DNA of 64,000 nt, from NCBI GenBank assembly GCA_023079485.1, contig CM041084.1, forward strand, positions 107,408,967-107,472,966. Direction: 5' to 3'. The position numbers were made by a program, and so were the translations under genes. Each line of letters starts with the position of its first letter. The stretch's first letter is position 1. Under the pieces are notes generated by a model. It had not been told where the DNA came from and ran no database searches. It worked only from the letters and a program-made list of their open reading frames with translations. Origin of the DNA: Archilochus colubris (taxonomy: Eukaryota > Chordata > Aves > Apodiformes > Trochilidae). Positions 1 to 10,640 of this stretch are shown here, in pieces.

Positions 1-1
1 C

Positions 2-100
2 TGGTTTGCTGAGTTTTTCTTTATATCCGGTAATGAAGATAACTTCTTTGAAATTGTTACAGATCGAGCTACAAATCAAGGAATCCTCAGAGTAATTAAG
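2..100 (+). CDS. DSG4: DSG4-type exon 8 equivalent (3' part), end of EC3
   Basis: Thirty-three codons read [20 protein letters not shown] and onward to VIK, followed by the donor AAG|GTATGG. This matches the second half of DSG2 exon 8 at 35174-35359, so about 29 codons of the exon lie left of the window. Confidence 0.85.
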
Positions 101-3100
101 GTATGGATAAATCTTGTGATCCAACTGTTGAAACAATCATCATTAAATATTTTTAATTAATAAATTTCTAACAAAATTAAATTAGTAGTAAAAAAAAAAA
201 AAACAGTTGCTCAACCATTTAAAAGTTAAAATATTTAAATAAACTTAAAGGAACTTATATTTATTACCTAGTTCTCTGTGGTTTATCTTTTAGGAACTGA
301 ATTATGAACATATCTCAACTCACTCACTGACTATTGGTGTCAGGAATGTGGCCGCTTTCCACCACTCTGTTATACAGGACTACAGAATATCTGGAACACC
401 ACTCACAATACAAGTAGAAAATATAATTGAACCGCCAAAATTTCATCCATCTTCAATTGTGTTTTCTGTACCAGGAAACATAAGAGCAAATTATATTGTG
501 GGAACATACACAGCCATCGATGAGGACACTGGATCTATTGCATCAAATGTTGTGTAAGCTCTTTTCTGCTTAACTCCCTGGATAGAATAATTCTTTTAAC
601 TGAGAATTCAATGGAATGAGGAATAGGTGTTTTAAAGAGTGCTCCAAAAAAAACTGCTTACAAATTTTTACTAGATTAGCCATAGAAAAACAGCAATAGT
701 ATGATCCTCAGGCCATTTTAATGCTATGATTGGTTTTGTTTCCTGATCTACTTTCCTTAGCCTTGAGCATAAAACAAAGAAAATATTTGGTTTTCTTACA
801 GGCTGTAACTTAAGTAAATCAGAACAGGTTTTTTCCTAACCTAAGAATATTTTTTCTTGAAAAGTTGCTACAAATAGAGAATTTTTAATCACAACTAAAA
901 TAAGCAAGCAGAAAACACCAACAATGGGCAATATTATAATGTCAGAATAGAAGAGGTTCATTCTATAGTAAAAAAAAAAAAAATCTGTTTAAATTAATGA
1001 GACCATAATTTGCTTTTTATGTACGTAGAAATAAATGTAAATGTTGGAAAAAAATTTATTAAACAGATAAATACGTTAGCAAATAGAGCTGTAGAACCTT
1101 GTAGAAAAAGCTACTGATATCAACAAAGGTTTTAGTAGATGTTTACAAGGCCCAGAATTACTTTACTTTTAGACAATTCAAAATATAATGGACCTTTACA
1201 CATTTACTTTATTCTTAATTATTTTTCTGGTCTACATCTTCTGAAGCCTGCAGAAGTTTACTTGAGCAGGATGTAATGCAATAGTACCTAGAGAAAAAAA
1301 ATTTCCAAGTGACAAACATTTGCAAAATTAATATGTAATACATATACATATATAACATAATGCTGAGTGTTTTTACTTCACCAAATACAGATATAGTATA
1401 GGACGTGATCCAGGTGCCTTATTCAGAATCAATCAAAACTCTGGTGAAATCATGCTGACCAAAGTTGTTAACTGGGAATCAGTCTATGTAACGAATGGGC
1501 AGTACAAAGCAGAGGTTCTGGCTATCACCAGAGGTAAGAAAAGAGATAAAGTTTTCTGAAACTCTCTCTTTTTTCCAGTTTTCTTACTGTTTCTAGTTTT
1601 CCCACATAAACTCTATTTTTTACAGTATCCACAGCCCCTCCTGACTACAAATACTTTCTTTTTACAGGTGTTCCTCGATATACTGCTACTGGCACAATTG
1701 TGCTTTCATTACAAGACATCAATGACAATTGTCCAAGTATTAATACTGAAGTAAGGAAAGTATGCATGAATTCCCCATCAGTGGTTATCACAGCAAAGGC
1801 TATCGACGGTGGTTCATATGGTGCCCCCTTTACATTCAGCATCCATGGTGAACCTCAGACTACCTGGATTATCAGATCAATAAATGGTAAATTAACCTAC
1901 ATTTTATGGCAGAATAGACCATTCTGTTAAGCTTTTCTGTAAGATATAAGATTAGGATAACCCTGCAGTAACAAACAAAACAATTATTAGAATCAATTCT
2001 AAATTTATTTAAATGTGATTTTATGTTCATATGAATCCAAGAAGTTGATCTGGACTTGCAGATATATATATATAAAAATAAATGAATAAATATATATATT
2101 AGAAGTAGAATCAGAATCATTACATGTGTTTTATCTAGCTGTCATCTTTTAAAAGAAACTAAAAACGTACCGCTAAAAACAAAGCAGTATTTTACTTGAG
2201 TGAAGCTACAATAAGCACCTCTATTGGTTTAAACTTAATGAGGTAGTTCAAAAGGAGTAATTTGATAGCTTTTTCTTTCTAAAGCTAAAAAATTCTAATC
2301 ATATGAAAAAGCTCTCAAGTTTATTTATTAAAGTTATTAGCTGGCAGAGCTTTACTGTTAAGAGAGGCATATGAAAATGGCAAACAAAAATTGCAGCTTT
2401 AGCTAGTTATTGTACAAATTATACTTACTTACTCTTGTATTTCCAAGAAAATAGTTTAGTCTGTGCTCAGTGGAGGTTTTCAGGTTCCTCCAATAGGACA
2501 TGACAAACTAATGAATTAATCTAATCTCATACATCACTAAATGAGAGAATTTGCATAACTTTCTGTATGCATACATGGCTAAATTAAATGGTAAATATCA
2601 CAATTACAGCTAGTCTCCCATTTGTCCTAAGCAGATGGAAATGTGTAACTTTATTTTCAAACTACTGAAAAAAAATTTTTAAAAACATGTAAATTCCTTG
2701 CAAGAGTAAAAACCAAACTGATAAAACTTGCAATTTTTCTGTTTGTCATTGTGCAAATAAAACTCAGGAAAAATGCTGCAGATCTAAAAAAAAAAAATGC
2801 ATTTGCTCGTAACACATTTCTCAGGTTAAAAAGGGATGACCAGACTTAACTGGTTCAGAAAAACCTTAGCGTAGATGAATATCACAACTTTCAACTTTGA
2901 ACAAAGACTTTAGACACCTAAGTCACTGAGGACTTTAGAATAGGAACACTCAGTCTTCATTCAGTTCTATGAACATTACTCACAAAAATCATAGATTTGT
3001 ACAGGATTTTTAATCCTTTTCTCTTTCTTCTTTTTTTTTCCCAAAAGCTTCCTCAGCTGAACTGGTCAGTCAGAACATTGACTTTTACATGTATAAGATC

Positions 3101-6100
3101 TATATCACCGTAAGAGATAGCCAAGGCCGACGCTGCTTTAGACCACATATAATTCCTGTGCAAGCTTGCCAGTGTGACAGTCGTAACTACTGCACCAGTG
3201 GGGCCACGAGAATAATTATCATTGGTGGTGGTGGTAGTGGTGGTGGCACTGGTGGTGGTAGCACTGGTGGTGGCACTACTGGTGGTGCTGGTGGTGGTAG
3301 CAGTAGTGGAGGAACCCAGGAAGGTGGAGGGACAGGACAAGAAGGGACTAGACCTGGAGAACAACCTTATGACCACACAGACTGGCCAGTTTACACGGAT
3401 GCATACAGTGAAGGTGATGGATATGGTGGAGTCACTGATACCTCTTATGATGGAAGTGGAAATTATGGCAGAGCTCTCCCGGCTGCGACCACACTAAGTG
3501 GTACTGCCATCGGTCTGATGTTTCTCGGTGGATTAATATTTGTTTGTAAGTATTAAATTAAGAAAACAGCTGTATTAGTTTTCTAAAGAGTGTATTTTTT
3601 ATTTCTTCTAAAACAGGGTGACTTTTCTGGTTGGTCTTGTACCTCAAGGCTCCTATGGGCCACTTGACAGAAAAAAATTGCCTTTTATATTATGAGAATT
3701 TTGATGCCTTTTATATTATACATATTTATATACATATTTAATTCAGAAATAACTATTTCCTTCCCAAGTCCTAGGGTTCTTTTTTTCTAAGATGTTACCC
3801 TGTTCATAACACTATATATAGCCAGTTGTAACAATATCAAAATAGTAATTTCTTCATATATCCTAGTATTTTTTTAAGAAATAATGAGTTTCAGAGATAG
3901 ACTTTATGCAAGCAATTTAGACTTGCATAGACAAATTAGACGGGTTAGACTTTATGCAAGCAATTACTTCTCAGACCACCCCAAGCAGTATGATCCTCTT
4001 TCTTTTATGGCCTAGGAGTCAAGCAATCAGCACCCAAAATTTATTGATGCATAAATGCTGACTGAAAAAACAGAAGAAATGAATTTTTCCCCTGATTGAG
4101 GGTGTGGAGTTTGTTTTGGGTTCTGATCTTTGACTAGTAGGAATTAACAAACACAAAGTTTTGAAGCTGCAAAAGGCTCTTTTGTTTATAGTTCCCAGGT
4201 GGTTAAAGTTACAGGACAGGCTGTATTTCTGCCTTTGGAACTCTTTTGCCCTAGTTAGTAGTCTGGACTAAATATACATATAAGTAATATATATAAACAT
4301 ATGAGTTGTGCAGCATGAGTTAGCACTTAGGATGCTGTACAGCCGGTTCCCCTTTTCTCTTCAGTTCACTTTGCTGTTAAACTGAGAGTTTTAGATGCTC
4401 TGCTCAGTCTGATGTAGGCAACTCTCTCTCTCCATTCCCTCTGCAGTGGTATTAAGGTTAGTACCTTAGCCATCTAGGTTAAGGACCTAAAGACATTCAG
4501 AATTACTTTTGCAGTGCCTTTATATAATGAGCTGTGTTTTCAGTGTTGGTGTTTAAAGCATTCAGCAATTTCCAACACTGAGTTCTTGAAATAAAGAAGC
4601 ATAATGCAGCACACTGGGAAACCTGGCTCACTCTTTGTAATCATTTGTTAAAACTGGGGTTTGGAGTTTGCTTCTACATTTTTTTTCAAATCAAGCATTA
4701 TGTATATGTGATCTGAAAAATGCAAATGGAGCCTTAGCCAAAGATCACTGTAGGCAGATGAATATCCCTCCACTGATTCTCATATATGTCTATTAATACT
4801 AATGTGTATTTCCTTTCTATTGCAACATCTGAAGAGACAAATGCATGCTTACATATTAAGAATGAATTCCACTGAATTCTATATGAGCAAAACTGGTTCT
4901 GTTTGTTCTATTTTCATATGCAATTTACATTCATTCAGCTGAGACAGATGAAAGTCTGTTCCCAGGTGTATAGGCATGAAGTTGGAGTAACAGCCCTACT
5001 CCACCCTCGCTTTGCTCTGCTATAAGTAAAGGTCCAAATTATTCTGAATTTCCAAATACATCTCCAAAAGCAGCTAATGATTCTGAAAGCCAGACTTGCA
5101 GGCTACTTGGTTAAAAGCATTTTAAAATACATATTTTCCAAAGTCCTTGAGCACCTGCCCTTTGGGAAAATCAGCTGTTCCTGTGAGGCAGAGAAGTCCT
5201 AAATCCCAGTTTCCTGTTTCTTTCCTGCTAAGTGATTCCAATTCTGATGTCAATGAGCGACTGCTGTGGCTGTGGTCCTGGTGTGGCAGGTGGAGTTGGA
5301 ACTGGATTTGAACCTGTACCTGAATGCACAGAAGGGGCAATTCATCCCTGGGGAATAGAAGGTGCACAACCTGAAGACAGGGTCAGTACATCGCATGTTT
5401 CTAAAACCACAGTAACTCATTTTACAGATAAGACTGCATTTGACTAGAAGCAGGAAAGTGATAGTAGCACTGTGTCATCACTGAAAATAAGCCTGGCATT
5501 GTCAACAATTCCCAGGCAGACAGGAAAAGTGATTCTTAACCAACATTAGCAGATGGGAGTTTGTATTTTATGTCTGTGATCAAGTTTGTCCCAAGAGTTT
5601 GGTGTTACTGTTCCCTTGCTGAAACACGGTAGCTAGGAAGCTTTTTCAGTGCAAAGTAAGACAAGCTGGCACCTTTTACCTTGGCAATGAAAAAACTTAA
5701 ATAGACCCTTTTTGGGTTTTTTGGTTTTGTGTTTGTTTGTTTTGTTTTCTTTATTTAAAGGATACGGTAATAAATAAACAGTTTAGACTGCTGGTTCTTC
5801 AATATGATTCAGGAAGTTCTAGTCTTCATATTGGAATTTCAAAGTCATAATTTAAGGAGTCAAAATGTTGTTTTCCAGGATGTCTCACACATTCTTGGCC
5901 CAACAACAGCTGCAGGAGGTGATTTTGGTGAACCCTCTGGTAAGCAGATCCTAAAATTCTCTACATGAACCATCATTTAGCTATCCTGCAGAACTTCAGA
6001 TCTTCCAAGAAGCACTTTGGTTTCTCTGCTACAACCCAACACTACAAATCCTCCATTTACAGACAGCTGATGCTGTAAGACTTAAAGTATGAATAAAGGA

Positions 6101-9100
6101 ACTAAGATTTAAGCCTTTGAGAAGATCAGTTCCTGAAAATTCCATTTATTTTGAAATATCTGCCAAGGCTTTAAAATCTCAGGCAATTTTTCTTTAACTG
6201 TCCTGCTAGTGAGTGGAAGGTCTTTTCAAGTCACCAGTTTTAGCAGAAATCGATTTTGAGGCCAGAATAATGAAATTTTCTTTCATAACTCAGTGGTGAA
6301 ATCTTCACTTCCTCCCACAGAGAGAATAGGACCTCTCATGCAGCCAGTTAATTACTGATCATTTTTGCACCAGCCTAGACAGAAAGCTGGTACATAGCAC
6401 AATAAATTTATGCTTCTGATATAAGATTTCCCTAAGAATTTGATGGCAAGAGAGAATAAATCAAGCTATCAGTGCCACTTTATCTTTTTCCCCATTCCTT
6501 ACTTTGAAACAAGAAGGAGGATGTTGGCATAAATCCATTTCCACTAGCTTCTGGTGGGAAGAAAGGTCACTGTAATTAGAACACTTTGGGGTATAAACAT
6601 GAATTAAATACTTGTTCTCAGGGAAGTTCTGCCACCATAAAAACTGAAAACATTAAGACTTCCATATGATTTATTTTATTTCCACTGTTCAGGGCCATTA
6701 AGATGAAAGCTCCTCCTTCAAGCTGAACAAAGTAACAAGATTAAATGAAAAAAATTAATATAATTTAGCTTATGTTTCTTATTGTAAGGATATTATTGTA
6801 AGCACTTATTGCTTGCTACAATGTATGAAAAAATCTGGAGAAGATAAATCCTGTAAGTATGACTTAATAGCAAATGGTAAAGGTCATTTTCACTCTGCAT
6901 TACTAACAATGATGGTTATTATGATCAATTTTGTTCTCCCAAATCCCCCCTAACAATCTAATAACTAGAAAATATGAAAGGAGTCACAAAGCTATTTATT
7001 TTAGAAAAGAGTTTAAGGAAAAAAATGTTAACCCTGAAGTGATCATAAATATGCATTTATGTATTTGCATAAATATCCAAAAGCATGGTCTGACTGTCTA
7101 ATGTAAATCCCATGACACTATATATATACACCAGACAGAGGAATCTATTCAGCCAAGCACACCAGTGAATCATGGACTTTCTAAAGTGCATACATGCATG
7201 CAGAGTAGCCTGAAGAATAAAATCAAGGCTAGATGTCTGCTAATATGAACTTCAGTTTTATTGCAGCTTCAACATTTGGCACACATGCATGGATCTATGA
7301 CTGAAATTAGTCTAAAAATGCATTTAGAAACTTAGTAGCGTCATTGTAAAAACAGCTGGCAAATTCTGTATATGTTTTCACAGGGCACAGGAAGGATAAT
7401 TTTTCTTTTTTTGCTTTCAGACATATATACAAACACATATGGAGGAGGAGGAGTAGTAGCTTCTGGTGTTGAAGAAACTACAGGGGTTGGCTATGGCACT
7501 GGTACTGGTTATGGAACAGCTGGAGGAATTTCTGGAACAGGAGGAGAAGTAAAAGGATCAATTGGAGGAACAATAAAAGAGTATCGAGAGGGAGGGGTGA
7601 ACATGACCTTCCTAGACAGCTACTTCTCTGAGGTAAAAAACTGATCTTCCTTGCATTGTGTACGTGACCCCAGTGTTAGATTCTTCTCCCCAGGTTACAT
7701 GATGGAAATCCAGAACAACTCCACTCAACTTGAAACTTCCATAAATCTGGTGGGAGAGCAAAGCCCATTGTATTAGTAGGAAAATGCCTGCCCAGGACAG
7801 CAGTGAAGTCGCCATCCCTGAAGGCATTTAAAGGCATTTGGACCTGGTCCTTAAGGACATGGTTTAGTAGTTAGATAATGGTGTTGGTCAAAGGTTGGAC
7901 TGGATGATCTTGGAGGTCTCTTCCAACCTAAACATTCTGTGATTCTGTGAAAAACTTGGACAGTAGTACTACTGCTTTTTAGCTGCTGGCACAGTATATT
8001 TGGTTGCTCGATAGCCTTTTTGCAAAACTGATGGACGCAGTTAGGGATAGCAAGCAGTAAAGTTATTTCAGCTTCATAAGTGACTACCAGTTCTATATTT
8101 ATTTGCCACCTTTTCCAGTGTATAAATAGATAGTAACTTCGTGAAACTGTTCACACATACTTCTTGTACAGCTTGCTTAATAAAGAGACTCTAACCCTTA
8201 AAGAATTGGAAATGTGATTTCACTTTATTGCTATTTTTGGTCAAAAAAGACCTGTGAACTGCAAGTGACACAAATATGCAGTTTCATAATTGGTAATATA
8301 CTAATTAGCTTTTACATATGGGATAAAAAAATTCTATGGCATTTACATTATTAACAATTAATGAGATATATTTTCATAATTACCATGAACTTTGAGGTAT
8401 AAATACTATATATATATATACTGTATATGCAGCCAAAGTATCAGTTACTAGGTTGTGTCTTTGAAATCTCAACAAAATTCTTGGAGGACAGGACAGAGCA
8501 GTCCTTAAGTCCTAAGCATGGACTCCTTCCATCCCCCTGCCTAGGCTGGGAGAACTACATAATTGCCAGCTATAGGACCCCAAAGTTTACCATCTCATCC
8601 TGCAAACCCTCTGACTCTCCCTCCTGGGCCTCCCCTGCCATCCTTCCCTGCTTTCTCTAATGTCACCCCTTACTCAATTTAAATTCTCCTCTTTCTTATC
8701 CAGTCCCTTTGCATGTGCCACCTTATCATCCCCAAGGCCATCACAACAAAGCAATCTCCATCCTGCTCAAAGTGGATTTCCCTCTGGGCTTACCAAGCCT
8801 TCTTTGCTGTGAGCAACCATCCATCCTCTCCTCTCTGTCCTGGCCTCCCACTGCTCTAGTCACCATCTTGTTTCACTCCTCTTCCTGCTACTTCATCTGG
8901 ATGTTGCTACTTAGAGAGTACATTGTTTTCCCTGTCCCTTTCACTCTTTGCCTTCACCTACTGACAACAGACTAAGTTTGAGATGCTGAGTATTTGCTAA
9001 AATATTGTTAACATTTGAATAAAACTTACTTCAGTGTCACAAAAAGGTTGATGATATAATTTGTCCAGTTGATGTCCTGTTTTTCACATCAAATGATCCT

Positions 9101-10167
9101 TGCTGTTGTTAAGGAACTCTTACTACAGCATGAGTCTTCGTAATTAAAAACTTAATGGAAATTTTACCTTTTTTTTCTGGTTTTGAACTCTACAGAAAGC
9201 ATTTGCATATGCAGATGAAGATGAAGGTCGGCCAGCAAATGACTGCCTACTAATATATGATCATGAAGGAGTTGGTACTCCTGTTGGCTCTGTGGGTTGC
9301 TGCAGCTTTATTGGAGAAGATACAGATGAAACATACTTGGATACATTAGGACCAAAATTTAAGACCTTGGCAGAGATCTGTCTGGGTAAAGAGATCGAAC
9401 CTTTCCCTGATGTCAACCCACCCTGGCCAGGCATTAACACCACCTTTCCAAACCCTGAAAGTGATCTGAACCTTCCACCACCTGGAACCACCATCATCGT
9501 CAACGGAAATGCCCCTATGCCCACCCCAGCTGGCACCACAACGGTTGTTACTGAAAACACCTACACGTCTGGGTCAACCATACAGCCCCCGAGGCCAATG
9601 CCAGATCCCTTGCTCCACGGCAACATGACGGTGACTGAGACCTACACCTCTGGCTCTTCTTCTCTTCCTGTTGACCCCCTGCGATCATCCAATGTTGTAG
9701 TAACAGAAAGGGTTGTTGGTCCTGCGTCTGCCTCTGATTTGCGTGGCATGTTAGATATCCCTGATCTCACAGACGGGTCCAACATTATCGTCACGGAAAG
9801 AGTAATTGCACCTAACTCCCGGCTCCCGACCTCTCTCAGCATTCCTGATTTGGTAGACGGGTCTAACGTGGTGGTGACAGAAAGGGTGTTCAGGCCCACC
9901 TCTGCCATGCCAGGCAGCTTAATAAACATCCCCTCAGAGTTATCCAATGCCCACAACGTGGTGGTCACCGAGAGGGTAGTGTCAGGGTCTGGGATGAGCA
10001 GCCTGGGAGGAGCAAGCCTAGGAGGGGCAAATCTGGGAAGCCTGGGCAGTGCAAGTCAGATGCTTAGTGCCGACTGTAACCTCGGCCAGGGAATGGGCAC
10101 GGCGTCCCCCGGCACCTCCCGGAGAAGGGTGACAAAGTACAGCACTGTGCAGTACTCCAGTCAGTAA
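2..10167 (+). CDS. DSG4: Desmoglein, DSG4/DSG1 type, 5'-truncated by the window edge
   Basis: Desmosomal cadherin, a single-pass membrane protein of epithelial desmosomes. Nine coding exons are visible: 2-100 (enters mid exon), 294-553, 1391-1533, 1668-1886, 3048-3545, 5233-5381, 5879-5939, 7421-7632 and 9196-10167. All junctions are GT-AG and the reading frame stays open, giving about 870 residues to a TAA at 10165. Order of parts: end of EC3 ([13 protein letters not shown]), EC4 (AIDEDTG, DINDNCP), membrane-proximal anchor with CxC motifs and a Gly-rich linker, transmembrane helix, intracellular anchor ([20 protein letters not shown]), catenin-binding segment ([41 protein letters not shown]), then TVTETYTSG and NVVVTERV repeats and the C-terminus [30 protein letters not shown] and EIEPFP point to DSG4; the repeat string points to DSG1. 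DSG2 follows on the same strand. Family is certain; the paralogue name is a judgement. Signal peptide, propeptide and EC1-EC2 lie outside the window. Confidence 0.85.
294..553 (+). CDS. DSG4: DSG4-type exon 9 equivalent, EC3/EC4 boundary
   Basis: Opens after TTTATCTTTTAG with ELNYEH and closes at GT|GTAAGC inside a codon (two bases used). It is 260 nt, exactly the length of DSG2 exon 9. It holds the EC4 calcium-binding motif AIDEDTG. Confidence 0.9.
1391..1533 (+). CDS. DSG4: DSG4-type exon 10 equivalent, EC4
   Basis: Lies between CAAATACAG and the donor GAG|GTAAG. It encodes [20 protein letters not shown] and continues to AITR. At 143 nt it has the same length and phase as DSG2 exon 10. Confidence 0.88.
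1668..1886 (+). CDS. DSG4: DSG4-type exon 11 equivalent, end of EC4 with DINDNCP
   Basis: Acceptor TTTTTACAG, donor AATG|GTAAAT. Encodes the TATGTI strand, the calcium linker DINDNCP and NSPSVVITA, then [10 protein letters not shown] and the start of the anchor domain. The SPSV/SYG(A/S)PFTF pair is DSG4-like. 219 nt against 228 in DSG2. Confidence 0.9.
2061..2100. repeat. AT-dinucleotide-rich microsatellite
   Basis: Two TA runs separated by an A/T-rich spacer, in the intron after the exon ending at 1886. That intron (1887-3047) is AT-rich and shows nothing else recognisable. Confidence 0.8.
3048..3545 (+). CDS. DSG4: DSG4-type exon 12 equivalent: membrane-proximal anchor with Gly-rich linker, start of TM helix
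   Basis: Acceptor is a pyrimidine run ending CCAAAAG; donor TTTGTTT|GTAAGT. It encodes the anchor ([24 protein letters not shown]), then a Gly/Ser/Thr-rich run from about 3224 to 3345. An acidic, Tyr-rich stretch follows ([20 protein letters not shown]), then the start of the transmembrane helix ([15 protein letters not shown]). The exon is 498 nt against 231 nt in DSG2, an in-frame excess of 89 codons that falls almost entirely in the linker. Confidence 0.9.
3224..3345 (+). repeat. GGT-based coding trinucleotide/minisatellite repeat (Gly-rich linker)
   Basis: Imperfect repeats of GGTGGTGGT, GGTGGTGGC, AGCACT and similar units inside the anchor exon. In frame they give runs of two to four Gly broken by Ser, Thr or Ala. 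Other frames give long open shadows (Val-rich sense, Thr-rich antisense) that are not genes. Such repeats change length readily, so the linker is likely variable between alleles. Confidence 0.9.
3898..3965. repeat. Short direct repeat, 20 bp, 48 bp apart
   Basis: The same 20 bases occur at 3898-3917 and 3946-3965 (TAGACTTTATGCAAGCAATT). This looks like a local duplication inside the 3546-5232 intron, which otherwise shows no recognisable element. Confidence 0.85.
5233..5381 (+). CDS. DSG4: DSG4-type exon 13 equivalent: end of TM helix and intracellular anchor
   Basis: Acceptor TTCCTGCTAAG, donor AGG|GTCAGT. Encodes the rest of the membrane helix ([15 protein letters not shown]) and [20 protein letters not shown], then AQPEDR. 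Cysteines just inside the membrane are the usual desmoglein palmitoylation candidates (inference). FEPVPEC is DSG1-like; WGIEGAxPEDR is shared with DSG3 and DSG4. Confidence 0.9.
5879..5939 (+). CDS. DSG4: DSG4-type small exon (61 nt) of the catenin-binding region
   Basis: Acceptor TGTTTTCCAG, donor CTCTG|GTAAGC. It encodes [20 protein letters not shown]. The preceding PEDR plus DVS recreates the PEDRDVS of DSG4. DSG2 has one 330-nt exon where this gene has this exon plus the next one. Confidence 0.82.
7421..7632 (+). CDS. DSG4: DSG4-type exon encoding Gly-rich cytoplasmic segment and [11 protein letters not shown]
   Basis: Acceptor TTTGCTTTCAG, donor GAG|GTAAAA. Begins [10 protein letters not shown], continues through a second Gly-rich stretch ([10 protein letters not shown] and following) and ends [16 protein letters not shown]. 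The latter is the conserved motif at the start of the catenin-binding segment. The GTG/ATG codons just upstream in the open frame lie in the intron. Confidence 0.9.
7783..7952 (+). mobile_element. CR1 LINE 3' fragment (sense, intronic)
   Basis: Contains the CR1 3' end hallmarks: GTCGCCATCCCTGAAGGCAT, GGTTGGACTGGATGATCTTG, GAGGTCTCTTCCAACCT, and a tail of ATTCTGTG repeats. It sits in the intron between 7632 and 9196 in the gene's own orientation. Strongly 5'-truncated, as usual for CR1. Confidence 0.9.
8406..8428. repeat. TA microsatellite
   Basis: Short run of TA dinucleotides in the last intron of the DSG4-type gene. Confidence 0.7.
8500..8965. other. Pyrimidine-rich intronic stretch
   Basis: About 450 bp of + strand sequence markedly rich in C and T, unlike the AT-rich flanks. 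Two short open frames cross it (8427-8660, 8709-8975) but neither resembles a known protein. It could be an old unclassified repeat; the last coding exon follows at 9196. Confidence 0.4.
9196..10167 (+). CDS. DSG4: DSG4-type terminal coding exon: catenin-binding segment, repeat unit domain, C-terminus
   Basis: Acceptor GAACTCTACAG; 323 codons then TAA. Starts [20 protein letters not shown], the plakoglobin-binding segment, followed by GCCSFIGED and [20 protein letters not shown]. The repeat unit domain has [11 protein letters not shown] (9541), [10 protein letters not shown] (9622) and four clear [12 protein letters not shown] units starting at 9691, 9781, 9865 and 9955 (30, 28 and 30 residue steps). 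A Gly/Ser/Leu tail and [11 protein letters not shown] end the protein. The repeat count is closer to DSG1 than to DSG4. Confidence 0.93.
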   Translation, partial: KAFAYADEDEGRPANDCLLIYDHEGVGTPVGSVGCCSFIGEDTDETYLDTLGPKFKTLAEICLGKEIEPFPDVNPPWPGINTTFPNPESDLNLPPPGTTIIVNGNAPMPTPAGTTTVVTENTYTSGSTIQPPRPMPDPLLHGNMTVTETYTSGSSSLPVDPLRSSNVVVTERVVGPASASDLRGMLDIPDLTDGSNIIVTERVIAPNSRLPTSLSIPDLVDGSNVVVTERVFRPTSAMPGSLINIPSELSNAHNVVVTERVVSGSGMSSLGGASLGGANLGSLGSASQMLSADCNLGQGMGTASPGTSRRRVTKYSTVQYSSQ

Positions 10168-10640
10168 GGTCTCTGCATGCCCCATCCAGTCAAAATCACC
10201 ATTTGTACCAACACCAATTAACGGCCACCCACCAAGAATATTGTTATTATTTATAACTAGGAAATAGCACTCAAGTTTCAGGGATTCCTGCTTGTGTGAG
10301 GATCTCCGAAGGGTGCCCTTTGTCATGGTCAAACTCAGGATTTTGTCAGACAAGGGAAAGTCGAAGTTAGCTTTAAATTTATTTCCTTCTCTCCACCTAG
10401 TACTACAAAATAGATACAAATAGATACTAAAGTTTTTGGAGAGAGAGCTGATTACCTAGGGGAGCAGTGAGAGAGAATCCTTGTGCACATACAGTACCAG
10501 CATGATTAATGTTACATATAAACAAAGGTGTTAATATACTGTACTGCTGAGTAATGTCCCACAGTAAGTAGATTTGGGTTCATAGCCCCTCACTGACAAG
10601 ACAGGAAAAGAATGTAATAAAACATTAGTCAACTCAAGAC
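10168..10640 (+). other. DSG4: 3' UTR of the DSG4-type gene with candidate polyadenylation signal
   Basis: Sequence following the stop codon with no open frame of note. An AATAAA lies at 10616-10621, about 450 nt after the stop. Later AATAAA copies exist (for example near 12194 and 12582), so a longer alternative UTR cannot be excluded. Confidence 0.5.

Noticed and set aside
3053..3497. Thr-rich antisense and Val-rich sense open frames over the GGT repeat
   Set aside because: They are shadows of the Gly-rich repeat in other frames; the Gly frame is the one joined to desmoglein exons.
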